This document shows, piece by piece, positions 1-8,835 of a DNA stretch of 54,408 bases (its first letter is position 1; the number at the start of each line of letters is the position of its first letter). Below the pieces are notes generated by a model. It saw only the letters and a program-made list of their open reading frames with translations, ran no database searches and was not told the DNA's origin. The translations under genes and the position numbers were made by a program. Source of the stretch: DASYYE01 sp035946955 (lineage in GTDB: Bacteria > Actinomycetota > Actinomycetes > Streptosporangiales > Streptosporangiaceae); the NCBI GenBank assembly GCA_035946955.1, contig DASYYE010000025.1, positions 1-54,408 on the forward strand, read 5' to 3'.

Positions 1-696
1 GCCTGGGTCCAGGCCCAGCTGTTCGGCGAGCGCGGCCCGGCTGTCGTGGTAGACCTGAAGCGCGTCGGCCTGGCGCCCGCAGCCATACAGTGCGCGCATC
101 AACTGCCCGGCGGGACGTTCGGCCAGCGGGTCGTCGGCGACAACTGCCCACAGTTCCGCCACGATCTCGTCATGGCGGCCAAGCGCCAGCATGTGCTCGT
201 AGCAGGCGTCCTGGGCGCTGCGGCGCTGCTCCTCCCATGCGGTGGCCGCCACCTCGACGACCCGTCCGGACAGGCCCGCCAGTAGCGGACCGCGCCACAG
301 TGCAAGGGCGGACTGGAGGGTCTCGACAGCCTCGGTGAGCTCTCCTGCCTGCCCAGCCCGCTTCGCTGCGGTGACCCGTGCCTCGAACACCTGCGCGTCG
401 ACGTCGCCTTCGGCGACAGCCAGCCGGTAACCCGCGCCCTCAGCCACGATGGCGTCCGGTATCCCGTGGCCGGCCAGGACCAGGCGCAGCCGGGACACCG
501 CATTGCGGACCTGCTTCACAGCCGTGGTGGGCGGGTGTTCTTCCCATACCGCATCCACCAGCCGCTCCAGCGGCACCATCCGGCCCGAATCCGCCAGCAA
601 GACGCCGAGGATGACCCGTTCCCGCAGCCCGCCCAGCGACACCGGCCCACGGTCACTCGTGGCCTGCAGACTCCCCAGGATCGCGAATTGCACCAC
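1..696 (-). CDS. AfsR/SARP-family transcriptional regulator, 3' end outside window
   Basis: About 232 N-terminal residues are visible and the gene runs off the left edge. Residues 1-95 fit an OmpR-type winged helix (VQFAILGSL at the start, then the GGLRERVILGVLL and YRLAVAEGDVDA blocks). From about residue 100 the sequence is a bacterial transcriptional activation domain (BTAD) with helical repeats, ending in GCGRQADALQVYHDSR and LAEQLGLDPG. This pair defines SARP regulators, which activate secondary-metabolite or stress genes by binding direct heptamer repeats. Whether a C-terminal NB-ARC/TPR part (AfsR type) follows cannot be seen. Two adjacent GTG codons (696 and 693) can start it; neither has a strong ribosome site. 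No biosynthetic cluster is visible in the window, so its target is unknown. Confidence 0.88.
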   Translation of the reverse strand, partial: MVQFAILGSLQATSDRGPVSLGGLRERVILGVLLADSGRMVPLERLVDAVWEEHPPTTAVKQVRNAVSRLRLVLAGHGIPDAIVAEGAGYRLAVAEGDVDAQVFEARVTAAKRAGQAGELTEAVETLQSALALWRGPLLAGLSGRVVEVAATAWEEQRRSAQDACYEHMLALGRHDEIVAELWAVVADDPLAERPAGQLMRALYGCGRQADALQVYHDSRAALAEQLGLDPG

Positions 697-863
697 GGCT
701 ACCCCGCCCCCACCCACCAGGAAGTGCCGGGGCAGCCCCGCAACGGCCACCGACACCGTGATCGTACCCGTGCAGTGGGGACCAGATGGGGACAGATCGG
801 GGACAGCCCCCCAGAGACTCACGACGAGTCGAGTCAAGGCTCCTAACTCGGATAGGAGGATTC

Positions 864-1454
864 ATGCACCTACTGAAACGCCTCGCGGTCGGCCTGGCCG
901 TCGCGGGCCTGTCCCTCGGCCTGACGGCCACGGCCGCCAGCGCGGCGACGGGCCCCCACACCAGCAGGGCCGCGAGTATCCCGGCGCAGATGCCGACGGG
1001 GACCGTCCCGGTCCTCCGCCAGCACATGACCCTGGATTGCGTCCACATGTCCGCGCGCGCACACAGGTATGCGGTCGAGCACCGCTACTGCTCAGCCACG
1101 TCAGGCCGGCCGGGTCACGGCGCTAATCCCTACGTGACCGGCAACTGCGGAGACAGCTACATCTACCTGAACGATGAGTACGACGGCGGCGGGGCCGATG
1201 TGTTCTACGGCTTCGACTCCAGCCTGGGCACTGTGGCGTACCGCAGTCTCAGCGTCGGTTGGTACAACAACAGCGACTACTCCAGTGGTGGGTTCGGCGA
1301 CTCCGGCTGGACGTGGTCAAGCAGTTACTGGGCGGACCCCCCGATATACCCACACGTGGGCTACGTGACAGCGTGGCTGGGCGGCACCGTCACACTCTGG
1401 TGGGGTGGGCGGTGCACGCTGCTCTCCCCGTGGGACACCAACTGGATCACCTGA
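864..1454 (+). CDS. small secreted aromatic-rich protein, unknown function
   Basis: A 196-residue protein. The start ATG follows a clear ribosome site (GGATAGGAGGA). Residues 1-29 form a Sec signal peptide (basic MHLLKR, hydrophobic core, ATAASAA cleavage region). The mature part is rich in Tyr, Trp, Gly and Ser, has four cysteines that could form two disulfides (near VHM, SAT, GDS and the C-terminal GGRC), and ends in a Trp/Gly-rich beta-like stretch (YVTAWLGGTVTLWWGG). I recognise no family. It is monocistronic, divergent from the SARP gene, and closed by a strong hairpin, so an exported structural or binding protein is a fair inference but no function can be assigned. Confidence 0.8.
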   Translation: MHLLKRLAVGLAVAGLSLGLTATAASAATGPHTSRAASIPAQMPTGTVPVLRQHMTLDCVHMSARAHRYAVEHRYCSATSGRPGHGANPYVTGNCGDSYIYLNDEYDGGGADVFYGFDSSLGTVAYRSLSVGWYNNSDYSSGGFGDSGWTWSSSYWADPPIYPHVGYVTAWLGGTVTLWWGGRCTLLSPWDTNWIT

Positions 1455-1463
1455 GATAGGTAT

Positions 1464-1495
1464 GGCTGGCGCGCCAGGTTCCTGGCGCGCCAGCC
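1464..1495. terminator. bidirectional hairpin between convergent genes
   Basis: Perfect 15-bp inverted repeat (GGCTGGCGCGCCAGG and its complement) with a 2-base spacer, 9 bases after the stop of the secreted protein and between it and the convergent propeller lipoprotein. There is no T tract, which is common for actinomycete terminators. It could serve both strands. Confidence 0.75.
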
Positions 1496-1563
1496 ACTGG
1501 GGTGCTGGGCTCGCCGCCGCTCTCCGGCCCGCTCGCGACGGCAGCCCACTCGCCGCTCGTCGG

Positions 1564-3294
1564 TTAGTGGAGCAGGCCGTAGACGAGCAGTTCGCCGCTG
1601 GTGCCAAGGTAGACGCGGCCGTTGGCGATGGTGGGCAGGATGAAGTTGTCGCAGCTGGGCACCTGGTTGGCAGCCGCACCTTCGTCGCTGTTCCACAGTT
1701 CGTGAGACAGGTCGGTGGCGGTGAAGGCGCGCAGGGTGGGGTGACTGGTCTTGGTCAGGGCCCACACGATCGCGGTGCCCGGGCTGGCGCCGTCGCTGGA
1801 GCCGACCGGGATCGAGCCTGGGTAGCTGAGTCTTTCGGGTGAATGGGCGGTGGCGGGGAGGACGATCTTGCCGTTGGCCAGCCGCCAGGCCTGGATCCGG
1901 GAGGCGACGCCAGCGGTGTAGAGGTACTGGCCGGTGGTGGCTGTGAAGTAGGTCTGCATTCCCCACACCCCGCCGTTGATGGTGCCCTGCGGGGTCTCCT
2001 GGATGATGTGGTCGGCGCTGGGGTCGGTCAGGTGGAGGCAGTTGAGGTGGGGGATGGTGTGGTAGCCGCCGAGGTGGGAGCGGTCCAGGACGTAGAGTGC
2101 CCCGGTCTTGTTGGTGGAGATGATCTCGTTGTTACCGACCAGCAGTGCGGCGCTGGAACTGAAGTCCCCGTCCTCGTCTTCCATGCACTTCTGGTAGTAG
2201 GGGGTGAAGTAGTCCACGACCTTGAGCGTGGAACCGGACCGGCGTAGTTCGAGCAGGCTGTCACTGGCGCTGGTGCCGCCGGTGGCGAGGTTGAACGGGC
2301 CGTTGCTGGTGGTGACGAACATGGTGCCGGAGGAGTCGGCGACCAGTGCAGTGGCGGCCTGCCAGATGCCGCCGCTGGCGCCGTCAGGGGTGTCGTTGTA
2401 GGCCACGGCCTGGTGGAGGTCGCTGGCGAGGTAGCCGAGGATCCAGCCGTGGTTCGGCGGCCGGTCGCAGTAACCGGAGAAAGCGGCGTAGACGACTCCG
2501 TTGTCGAGTAGCAGGCCCGCGTGCTGGTCGGCGGTCAGCGGGTCGAACGGCACCCTGCCGTGGCTGCTTCCCATACCGCGACCGGGGACCGACGCCCTGA
2601 GCACGACCGGTTTGATGACGTCGTGGCCGGTGGTGATGCTGATCGCATGCATGGCGTCGACGACACGCGAGCCTTCCGACATCACCGTGATGAGGTACAT
2701 GCGGCCGGTCGCGGGGTCGATCACGGGCGTGCCGGTGATCCCGACGGTCGGCAGGATGTAGTCGCCGCAGTGCAGGGTGCGCGCGTCGTCCACTGCCGTG
2801 GCGCCGTGGACCAGGAAGTTGGTGTGCCACAGCAGGGCTGGCTGGCTGCCGGTGGCGTCCGCGTCGAACGCGTAGACCTGGTCGTCTTCCGTGGTCACGA
2901 TGACCACGTTGCGGGTCACCCCGCCGACCCGCAGGCCGGGCGCGTACAGCGGCTGAGAGTAGATCTTGCCCTTCACCGGGAACGACGCCACCCGCCCGAA
3001 CCCGGACGGCGTGACGTCATGGGTGTTCAGCGTCGTCTCGTGATAGTTCCAGCCGACCCGGCTGTTGCTGCCACGCTGGGTGTAGACCGCTGTGTCCGCC
3101 GGTGCGGCCGGGTCGCCGGGAACCTGCGGCGACCCCGTGGTCACCGCACCCGGCCACGCCTGTGCGGACACGGAACTGTGGTGCCCGCCTCCGCAGGCCG
3201 CCAGGCCGGCCGCTAGCAGCGCTGCCGCGCCCACCACCGCAACCCGCGGCAGCCACTGCTGGCTGCCCTTCTCATCCCGCTCGCCACCTATCAC
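1564..3294 (-). CDS. PQQ-like beta-propeller lipoprotein
   Basis: 576 residues from a GTG start at 3294; longer upstream reading is unlike coding sequence. The N-terminus is a lipoprotein signal (PRVAVVGAAALLAAGL, then AAC lipobox followed by Gly/His/Ser). The rest is an eight-bladed-propeller type repeat protein: blades such as VVIVTTEDDQVYAFDADATG, GRMYLITV, GTMFVTTSNGP, GALYVLDRSHLG and GRVYLGTSGELLVYGL match the PQQ_2/quinoprotein-like repeat. Conserved Cys residues sit in LHCGDYILP and SCDNFILP, near the start and end of the propeller, perhaps a closing disulfide. It probably sits on the outer face of the membrane; enzymatic use of PQQ is not shown. It lies downstream of the Fur-family gene on the same strand, 86 bases away, with its own AT-rich upstream including TATACGTATA at 3309-3318. 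Confidence 0.85.
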   Translation of the reverse strand: MIGGERDEKGSQQWLPRVAVVGAAALLAAGLAACGGGHHSSVSAQAWPGAVTTGSPQVPGDPAAPADTAVYTQRGSNSRVGWNYHETTLNTHDVTPSGFGRVASFPVKGKIYSQPLYAPGLRVGGVTRNVVIVTTEDDQVYAFDADATGSQPALLWHTNFLVHGATAVDDARTLHCGDYILPTVGITGTPVIDPATGRMYLITVMSEGSRVVDAMHAISITTGHDVIKPVVLRASVPGRGMGSSHGRVPFDPLTADQHAGLLLDNGVVYAAFSGYCDRPPNHGWILGYLASDLHQAVAYNDTPDGASGGIWQAATALVADSSGTMFVTTSNGPFNLATGGTSASDSLLELRRSGSTLKVVDYFTPYYQKCMEDEDGDFSSSAALLVGNNEIISTNKTGALYVLDRSHLGGYHTIPHLNCLHLTDPSADHIIQETPQGTINGGVWGMQTYFTATTGQYLYTAGVASRIQAWRLANGKIVLPATAHSPERLSYPGSIPVGSSDGASPGTAIVWALTKTSHPTLRAFTATDLSHELWNSDEGAAANQVPSCDNFILPTIANGRVYLGTSGELLVYGLLH

Positions 3295-3380
3295 CCGTGG
3301 ATCATAACTATACGTATATGCCGCAAACCAGGCATTCTGCGACTCCCGCTCAGGCGCCTGGCCTTCCAGCCTTCCAGCCG

Positions 3381-3830
3381 TTAGCGGCAGGTGGCGCAGA
3401 CGCCGAGGACGTCCAAGCGGTGGCTTTGGGCCTGGAAGCTCTCGGCGTCCGCGAGCTTGCCGATGGCGTTGGCCACGTCCTGCTCGAAGTCGGCGGGCAG
3501 CGTGACGTCGATGACCTTGCCACAGTCCACGCACAGCAGGTGGTGGTGGTGTTCGGTGAGGTCCTCGGTGAGCTCGAAGCGGGTGAACTCGTCGTTGGCG
3601 GTCACCCGCCGGACGATCCCGGCGGTCTCCAGGTCCACCAGGTGCCTATAGGCCGAACTCCTGGGCAGCTTGGGCAGTTGGTCGGCGATGTCGCTGATGC
3701 TGACCGGGTGGCCAGCACTGACCAGCAGGCTGATGATGGCCCGCCGCCCGGCCGTGTAGCGCTGGTCGATGAGGCGCAGGCGGTGCTCGACCACACTGTG
3801 CAGGTCATCGGCCATCCCCGCACTCGTCAT
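3381..3830 (-). CDS. zur: Fur-family metalloregulator (Zur-like)
   Basis: 149 residues from the ATG at 3830, chosen because AGGGAGCC lies just upstream; 34 further upstream codons are open but non-family. The N-terminal winged helix (YTAGRRAIISLLVSAGHPVSISDIADQL) precedes a dimerisation domain with the metal motif HHHHLLC. Structural zinc cysteines are CVDC and the C-terminal CATC. It is divergent from a Zn/Mn ABC importer, which it very likely represses when metal is sufficient. The name Zur follows context; a manganese-sensing Mur/Fur role is possible because the binding protein next door has a Glu in its third metal-ligand position. Confidence 0.87.
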   Translation of the reverse strand: MTSAGMADDLHSVVEHRLRLIDQRYTAGRRAIISLLVSAGHPVSISDIADQLPKLPRSSAYRHLVDLETAGIVRRVTANDEFTRFELTEDLTEHHHHLLCVDCGKVIDVTLPADFEQDVANAIGKLADAESFQAQSHRLDVLGVCATCR

Positions 3831-3931
3831 GGCTCCCTGCCCTTCTGGGTAAATCCGGCTCCTAGTATCCCCGGCGGCCACGGACAGTGCGGTGGCGTGA
3901 ACGGAGGATAGCCTAACTAGATCCATTTGCA

Positions 3932-3948
3932 CTGAGACTCAGTCTCAG
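3932..3948. promoter_or_regulatory. candidate Fur/Zur operator palindrome
   Basis: Perfect 8+1+8 dyad (CTGAGACT, C, AGTCTCAG) in the 133-bp divergent region, ending 15 bases before the importer start codon. The placement suits a repressor site for the adjacent Fur-family protein. The sequence is not the TGAAAATGATTTTCA-like box I know for Streptomyces Zur, so the assignment is inferred from symmetry and position only. Confidence 0.5.
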
Positions 3949-3963
3949 GATAGGTTCAGTGTC

Positions 3964-4884
3964 ATGGTCAGGCAAATACTTGGCGTGGCGGCCCTGGTGG
4001 TGGCTGCGGCCATGACTGGCTGTGCCAGCAGCGCCGCTGGCGCGGCCGACGGCAAGGGCACCGTCAGCGCTGTCGGCGCCGAGAACGAGTACGCGAACGT
4101 GCTGACCCAGATCGGTGGCCGCTACGTCCATGTGTCCTCGGTCCTGAACAACCCGAACACCGACCCGCACACGTTCGAGGTGAGCCCGAGCGTGGCCGCG
4201 GAGGTGAGCGGTGCACAGCTGGTCGTGCAGAACGGCGTCGGCTACGACTCCTGGATCAACCGGGTCGAGGCCGCGGCGCCGAACCCGCAGCGCAAGGTGA
4301 TCGTAGTCCAGCACCTCCTCGGGCTTGCGGCCACCACGCCCAACCCGCACCTGTGGTACAGCCCGCGGACCATGCCGGTGGTGGCCAGAGCCATGGCCGC
4401 GGACCTGTCAGCCCTGCAGCCCGCGCACGCCGCCTACTTCCAGGCCAACCTGCGGGCATTCGACCGGTCGCTGACGCCCTGGCTGGACGCGATCGCCGCC
4501 TTCCGGGCCAGGTACCCGCACACGACGGCGGCCACCACCGAGCCGGTCGCCGACTACCTGCTGACCGCGATGGGCATCGACAACCTCACGCCGTTCACGT
4601 TCCAGGCCGACATCATGAACGGGGTCGACCCGTCACCCCAGGACATCGCGCTGGAGACCAGTTTCTTCGCCCAGCACCGCGTCAAGTTCTTCGCCTACAA
4701 CCAGCAGGTGGTCGATGCGCTCACGGCGTCGGTCCGCCAGAGCGCCAGCAAGGCCGGCATCCCCGTGGTGGGTGTGTACGAGACGATGCCGACCCCCGGC
4801 TACCGCTACCAGTCCTGGATGCTGGCCGAGGTCCAGGCCATCGAGCGTGCCGTGGCGGGCAAGACCTCGACCGGGAAGCTGTGA
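3964..4884 (+). CDS. znuA: Zn/Mn ABC transporter substrate-binding lipoprotein
   Basis: 306 residues, cluster A-I metal-binding protein (PF01297 type). Lipoprotein signal at residues 1-21 (ALVVAAAMTGC). Probable metal ligands: His in TDPHTFEV, His in NPHLWYSP, Glu in ATTEPVADYL, and Glu in GVYETMPTP near the C-terminus. The third ligand is Glu as in PsaA-type manganese binders rather than the His usual in ZnuA, so Zn versus Mn is open. The protein lacks the His-rich loop of many zinc binders. Its stop overlaps a possible ATG of the ATPase gene, so the operon is tightly coupled. Confidence 0.88.
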   Translation: MVRQILGVAALVVAAAMTGCASSAAGAADGKGTVSAVGAENEYANVLTQIGGRYVHVSSVLNNPNTDPHTFEVSPSVAAEVSGAQLVVQNGVGYDSWINRVEAAAPNPQRKVIVVQHLLGLAATTPNPHLWYSPRTMPVVARAMAADLSALQPAHAAYFQANLRAFDRSLTPWLDAIAAFRARYPHTTAATTEPVADYLLTAMGIDNLTPFTFQADIMNGVDPSPQDIALETSFFAQHRVKFFAYNQQVVDALTASVRQSASKAGIPVVGVYETMPTPGYRYQSWMLAEVQAIERAVAGKTSTGKL

Positions 4885-4898
4885 TGACCGGAGGAGCC

Positions 4899-5738
4899 AT
4901 GGCGGGCAGCGGGGCGGGCACCCCCGAGGTGCTCAGGGTCGAGGGGGTCAGCGTCTCGCTCGGCGGACGTCAGGTCCTCGACGATGTGGGCTTCACGGTC
5001 GGCGCTGGCCAGTTCACCGGGCTGATCGGGCCGAACGGGGCGGGCAAGACCACCCTGCTGCGGGTGGTCCTCGGCCTCCAGCGGCCCACCCGCGGCGAGG
5101 TCCACCTCGGCAGCGGGGCCCGGCGGGACACCGCCATCGGCTACGTCCCGCAGAAGGTGCTCCTCGACCCCGACATGCCCATGCGGGCACGGGACCTGGT
5201 CGCGCTGGGCCTGGACGGGAACCGTTACGGCATGCCATTGCCGTCGCGGGCACGCAGGCAGGCAGTGGCCGAGATGCTGGAGTCGGTCAATGCCGGGGAG
5301 TTCGCGGACGCCCGGGTCGGCCAGCTCTCCGGCGGCGAACAGCAGCGGGTGCTGATCGCCCACGCCCTGGTCAGCCGGCCCCGGTTGCTCCTGCTGGACG
5401 AGCCACTGGCCAACCTCGACCTGCGCAGCGCCCAGGAGGTCATCGGCCTGCTGGCCCGGATCGCCCGCGAACACCAGGTCGCGGTGCTGCTGTCCGCCCA
5501 CGAGGTGAACGCGCTGCTGCCGGTGATGGACCGCGTCGTGTACCTGGCCGGGGGCCGGGCCGCGAGCGGCACCACCGAAGAGGTCATCCAGGCCGAGGTG
5601 CTCAGCAAGCTGTACGGGCACCACGTGGACGTCTTGCACATGCACGGCCGGATCCTGGTCGTCGCGGGCGCGGCCGACACGGGACAGGGGGCGGACCTCA
5701 CCGTCGGCCACCCCGCCGGCCAGACGCGGGCCGGGTGA
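4899..5738 (+). CDS. znuC: Zn/Mn ABC transporter ATPase
   Basis: 279 residues from ATG 4899, preceded by GGAGGA; an alternative ATG at 4884 overlaps the previous stop. Walker A GPNGAGKTT, Q-loop in YVPQK, signature LSGGEQQR, Walker B LLLLDEP, D-loop ANLDLR and switch His in LSAHEV are all present, so it should be active. The C-terminal extension HHVDVLHMHGR contains His residues as often seen in metal-import ATPases. It powers import with the two permeases that follow. Confidence 0.9.
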   Translation: MAGSGAGTPEVLRVEGVSVSLGGRQVLDDVGFTVGAGQFTGLIGPNGAGKTTLLRVVLGLQRPTRGEVHLGSGARRDTAIGYVPQKVLLDPDMPMRARDLVALGLDGNRYGMPLPSRARRQAVAEMLESVNAGEFADARVGQLSGGEQQRVLIAHALVSRPRLLLLDEPLANLDLRSAQEVIGLLARIAREHQVAVLLSAHEVNALLPVMDRVVYLAGGRAASGTTEEVIQAEVLSKLYGHHVDVLHMHGRILVVAGAADTGQGADLTVGHPAGQTRAG

Positions 5739-6667
5739 GGCCGGTGCACCTGTGGACCTGGGTGTTCGAGCCAGGGTTCTTCACCAACCAGCCGGTCCGG
5801 ATCGCTGCCCTGACCGGCGGGGTGGTGGCCGTGGTCTCCGCGCTGACCGGTGTGTTCACGGTCATGCGCGGCCAGTCGTTCGGCGGCCACGCACTGAGCG
5901 ACGTGTCAGCGGCCGGTGGCTCAGGCGCGTTGCTGCTGGGCCTGAGCCCGCTGGTGGGTTTCGTTGGCCTGGGCATCGTCGGGGCGGGCGTGATGGACAT
6001 GATCGGTGTCCAGCGTGTCCGCGGGCGTGACCTGGCGACCGGCATCGTGCTCGGCGCCGCCATCGGCCTGTCAGCCCTGTTCCTCCAGCTGACCACCTAT
6101 GAGACTGCCACCACCGGGGCCGTGGTCCAGATCCTGTTCGGGTCGGTCTTCACCCTCCCCAGCGGCAGCCTGTGGGTGGTCGTGGCCTGCGCGGCGGTCG
6201 CGGTGGCCAGCATCGCGGTTGCCTGGCGGCCACTGCTGCTCGCCACGGTGAGCCCAGACATCGCCGCTGCCAGGGGAGTGCGGGTCCGTCTCGTCGGGCT
6301 GGCCTTCATGCTGGCCCTCGCTGTGTCGGTGGGCCTGTCGTCCCTGGCCGTCGGGGCCATCCTGTCGACCGCCCTGCTGATCGGCCCCGCCGCCACCGCG
6401 CTGCGGCTCACCAGCCGGATGGGCTGGGCGGTCGTGGTGGCATGCCTGACGGGTGTGGGCGCGGTCCTGCTCGGCCTGGTGCTCGCCTATGACAGCTACT
6501 ACTGGGGCGCTGGCCACCGGAGCCTGCCGGTCAGCTTCTTCATCGTCGTCCTGGTCTTCCTGGCCTACCTGGCCGCGGGGCTGGTGCCCAGCCGGGCGCC
6601 GCGGCCCGTCAGTGCCCCCGCAGCGGAGGCAGTAGAGGGGGAGGTATGTTCGCCAGCTTCATGCTGA
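5735..6667 (+). CDS. znuB: metal ABC transporter permease, first of two
   Basis: 310 residues, GTG start overlapping the ATPase stop (GTGA). About eight membrane segments and the ABC-3 family signature region (TGVFTVMRGQSFGGHALSDV near the N-terminus, VGAILSTALLIGPAATA in the last third). It is the transmembrane part of the Zn/Mn importer. It overlaps the next permease by 22 bases. Its 30-residue C-terminal tail is Pro/Ala/Glu rich and looks cytoplasmic. Confidence 0.88.
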   Translation: MRPVHLWTWVFEPGFFTNQPVRIAALTGGVVAVVSALTGVFTVMRGQSFGGHALSDVSAAGGSGALLLGLSPLVGFVGLGIVGAGVMDMIGVQRVRGRDLATGIVLGAAIGLSALFLQLTTYETATTGAVVQILFGSVFTLPSGSLWVVVACAAVAVASIAVAWRPLLLATVSPDIAAARGVRVRLVGLAFMLALAVSVGLSSLAVGAILSTALLIGPAATALRLTSRMGWAVVVACLTGVGAVLLGLVLAYDSYYWGAGHRSLPVSFFIVVLVFLAYLAAGLVPSRAPRPVSAPAAEAVEGEVCSPASC

Positions 6668-7494
6668 ACACCTGGGTGGTGGCGACGATCGTGGCCCCGG
6701 TCGCGGGGGTGGTGGGGTTCTTCGTGGTGCTGCGTGGCTCGTCGTTCCCGGCCCATGCCATCCCCAAGGGCGCCTTCGCGGGTGCGGCCGGCGCCAGCCT
6801 CCTCGGCGTCAGCACCCTGGCTGGGCTGGCGGTGTTCTCACTGCTCGGCGCCATCGGGGTGGGCACACTGGGCCGCCGGGGGCGCCACGACGTCGCGACC
6901 GCACTGACGCTGGTGGCGATGCTGGCCCTGGGGGCGGCGTTCCTCAGCCGGACCACCGAGTACGAGTCCCAGGTGTTCTCCCTGCTCTTCGGCGAAGTGC
7001 TGGGCGTGAGCACGACCCAGATCCTGCCCGTGGCGCTGCTGGGAGCCGTGTGTGTGGTGGCGGTGGCCGTGCTCTACCGGCCGCTCATGCTCTCCTCCGT
7101 CGTGCCCGAGGTCGCGGAGGCCAAGGGGGTGCGCGGGTTCCGGATGGAGATGGGTTTCCTGGTCGTGGTCGCCCTGGCCACCACCATGACGGTGCCGGTG
7201 GTCGGCGCGCTGCTGATCTTCAGCCTGATGATCGGGCCGCCGGCTGCCGCGAGGTCGCTGACGAGCCGGCCATTGCTTGCCATGACCTTGTCGGTGGTGA
7301 TCGCGCTGGTCACCGTGTGGGCCGCGATCGCAGGCGCCTACCTGTACAACTGGCCGGTCGGGTTCTCCGTCGGGGTGCTCGGTGCGCTGTCCTACGGCCT
7401 CGGCCGCGCCTGGGCGGCATGGCGGCAGCGCCCCGCGCGGGTGAGCGCACCGCAGGCTACGGTCCTGTCGGCCCAGGCACTGTCACGGACCTGA
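6646..7494 (+). CDS. znuB: metal ABC transporter permease, second of two
   Basis: 282 residues from ATG 6646, behind GAGGGGGAGG. Also ABC-3 family: GVVGFFVVLRGSSFPAHAI near the N-terminus and VPVVGALLIFSLMIGPPAAA in the last third. It is clearly different from the preceding permease, so the channel may be a heterodimer rather than the homodimer of enterobacterial ZnuB. It overlaps its neighbour by 22 bases, implying coupled translation, and ends the importer genes; the release-factor gene follows 15 bases later. Confidence 0.88.
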   Translation: MFASFMLNTWVVATIVAPVAGVVGFFVVLRGSSFPAHAIPKGAFAGAAGASLLGVSTLAGLAVFSLLGAIGVGTLGRRGRHDVATALTLVAMLALGAAFLSRTTEYESQVFSLLFGEVLGVSTTQILPVALLGAVCVVAVAVLYRPLMLSSVVPEVAEAKGVRGFRMEMGFLVVVALATTMTVPVVGALLIFSLMIGPPAAARSLTSRPLLAMTLSVVIALVTVWAAIAGAYLYNWPVGFSVGVLGALSYGLGRAWAAWRQRPARVSAPQATVLSAQALSRT

Positions 7495-7509
7495 TGGGAG
7501 GCGCAGGGG

Positions 7510-8178
7510 TTGGCACCGACGGCACAGGGGACACGGTGGGTCGACGTCCCCCCGGAACGGATCGTCACGTGGGTGGCGAACTTCGCCGAACGCCACGGGC
7601 CGGTGGTGGCCGAGCCCAGCCCGGAGATAGTCGTGCTCCGCGCCACGGACGGCGCGGTCGCCGAGTGCCACCCGCCGTTCCCGCCGCTGCGGCAGCCCAC
7701 CGGCACCGCGGACACCCCTGCCGCGCAGGCTGCCCTGATGTCGGCGCACGCGGCCCGGGACCGCACGGTGGGTGTGCTGCTGGTGAGACTCGGCGGGTAC
7801 GCGGCGGGTGTCTTCACCGGCAGCCCGGCCCGCCTGGTGGCCTCCAAGACAGGCTCCCGGCTGGTCCACGGCCGCAGCGCCGCGGGTGGCTGGTCGCAGC
7901 AGCGGTTCGCCCGGCGCCGCGACAACCAGGCGGCCAGCGCGCTGGAAGCGGCGACAGACACCGCGGTGGCCGTGTTCGGCAGCTACCAGGGCCAGCTCGA
8001 CGCGGTAGTCCTGGGCGGTGACCGCCGCGCCGTCGCTCAGATCCGCACCGACCACCGGCTGCGCCCTTTCCTGGCGGGGGCTGTGGACCGGTTCCTCACC
8101 GTGCCCGAACCCCGGCTGGCCGTGCTGCGCGACACCCCGCGCCTGTTCCAGGCCGTTCGTATCCGGCTGACCGGCTAG
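7510..8178 (+). CDS. acVLRF1-type peptidyl-tRNA hydrolase / ribosome-rescue release factor
   Basis: 222 residues from TTG 7510, with GGGAGG at 7497. The sequence matches the actinobacterial Vms1-like release factor family: a beta-rich N-terminal region, then KTGSRLVHGRSAAGGW followed by SQQRFARRRDNQ. This holds the GGxxQ element analogous to the catalytic Gln loop of Vms1/eRF1, and DAVVLGGDRRAV follows in the second half. The family is proposed to cleave peptidyl-tRNA on stalled ribosomes. It closely follows the metal importer and may be cotranscribed, though a functional link is not known. Family assignment rests on recognition of this motif layout. Confidence 0.7.
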   Translation: MAPTAQGTRWVDVPPERIVTWVANFAERHGPVVAEPSPEIVVLRATDGAVAECHPPFPPLRQPTGTADTPAAQAALMSAHAARDRTVGVLLVRLGGYAAGVFTGSPARLVASKTGSRLVHGRSAAGGWSQQRFARRRDNQAASALEAATDTAVAVFGSYQGQLDAVVLGGDRRAVAQIRTDHRLRPFLAGAVDRFLTVPEPRLAVLRDTPRLFQAVRIRLTG

Positions 8179-8205
8179 TACAGCAGCTAAGCAATCTCGG
8201 TGGCT

Positions 8206-8760
8206 CTACCGGACGAGCTGCTCGGTGATGAGGTATACCCCGAGCAGGATCAGGGCGACTCCGGCGACCTGCTCCGCGCGCTCGCGCCAGCGCTCGCCGA
8301 TCCTGGCGCCGACCGCCAGACCCACCTGCGCGGCCACGAAGGCTTGCAGGGCGATGGCTACGACCGTGGCGGTGACGGGCAGGCCGACGAGGCCGATGGT
8401 GAACCCGATGGCCAGCTCATCCAGGCTGATGCTGACCCCGAGCGCGATCAGTGCGAGCCCGTGGCTGCTGGTGAGGCGGCTGGCCTTGTCCTCCTCGTCT
8501 TTGTCGCCCGCCAGCAGCATCCAGGCTCCGATGCCGATCACGGCGGCGGCGGCCAGGTAATCGGCGACGTCTCCGATGCCGTGTGCCAGGGCGCTGCCCA
8601 GGCCCAGGCCGATGAGCGGCATCCCGCCCTCGAATGCCACGAAGACGAGTGAAATGCGCAGGCGCTGCCACGCGGTGGTTTTCTGTACCGCTCCGATCGC
8701 GGCGGCGACAGCAAAGGAGTCCAGGCCCAGCGGAAGCACGAAGGCCAGCAGCTTCAGCAC
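8206..8760 (-). CDS. mntP: MntP-like manganese efflux pump
   Basis: 184 residues, six predicted membrane helices, two-repeat topology of the MntP/YtaF family. The repeated acidic helices GLDSFAVAAAIG (first half) and SLDELAIGFTIG (second half) carry the conserved Asp/Glu residues thought to line the Mn2+ path. Family members export manganese. It lies convergent with the importer/VLRF1 genes and downstream of the haem membrane protein. I looked for a yybP-ykoY riboswitch in the 93 bases upstream and did not recognise one. Confidence 0.85.
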   Translation of the reverse strand: MLKLLAFVLPLGLDSFAVAAAIGAVQKTTAWQRLRISLVFVAFEGGMPLIGLGLGSALAHGIGDVADYLAAAAVIGIGAWMLLAGDKDEEDKASRLTSSHGLALIALGVSISLDELAIGFTIGLVGLPVTATVVAIALQAFVAAQVGLAVGARIGERWRERAEQVAGVALILLGVYLITEQLVR

Positions 8761-8835
8761 CGGCTCAGGCTCTCACGACTGGAGTGCCTGTGAGCCCCCG
8801 GGCTGTAGCCCAGGTAGGCGATCAGGCCTGCGTGA

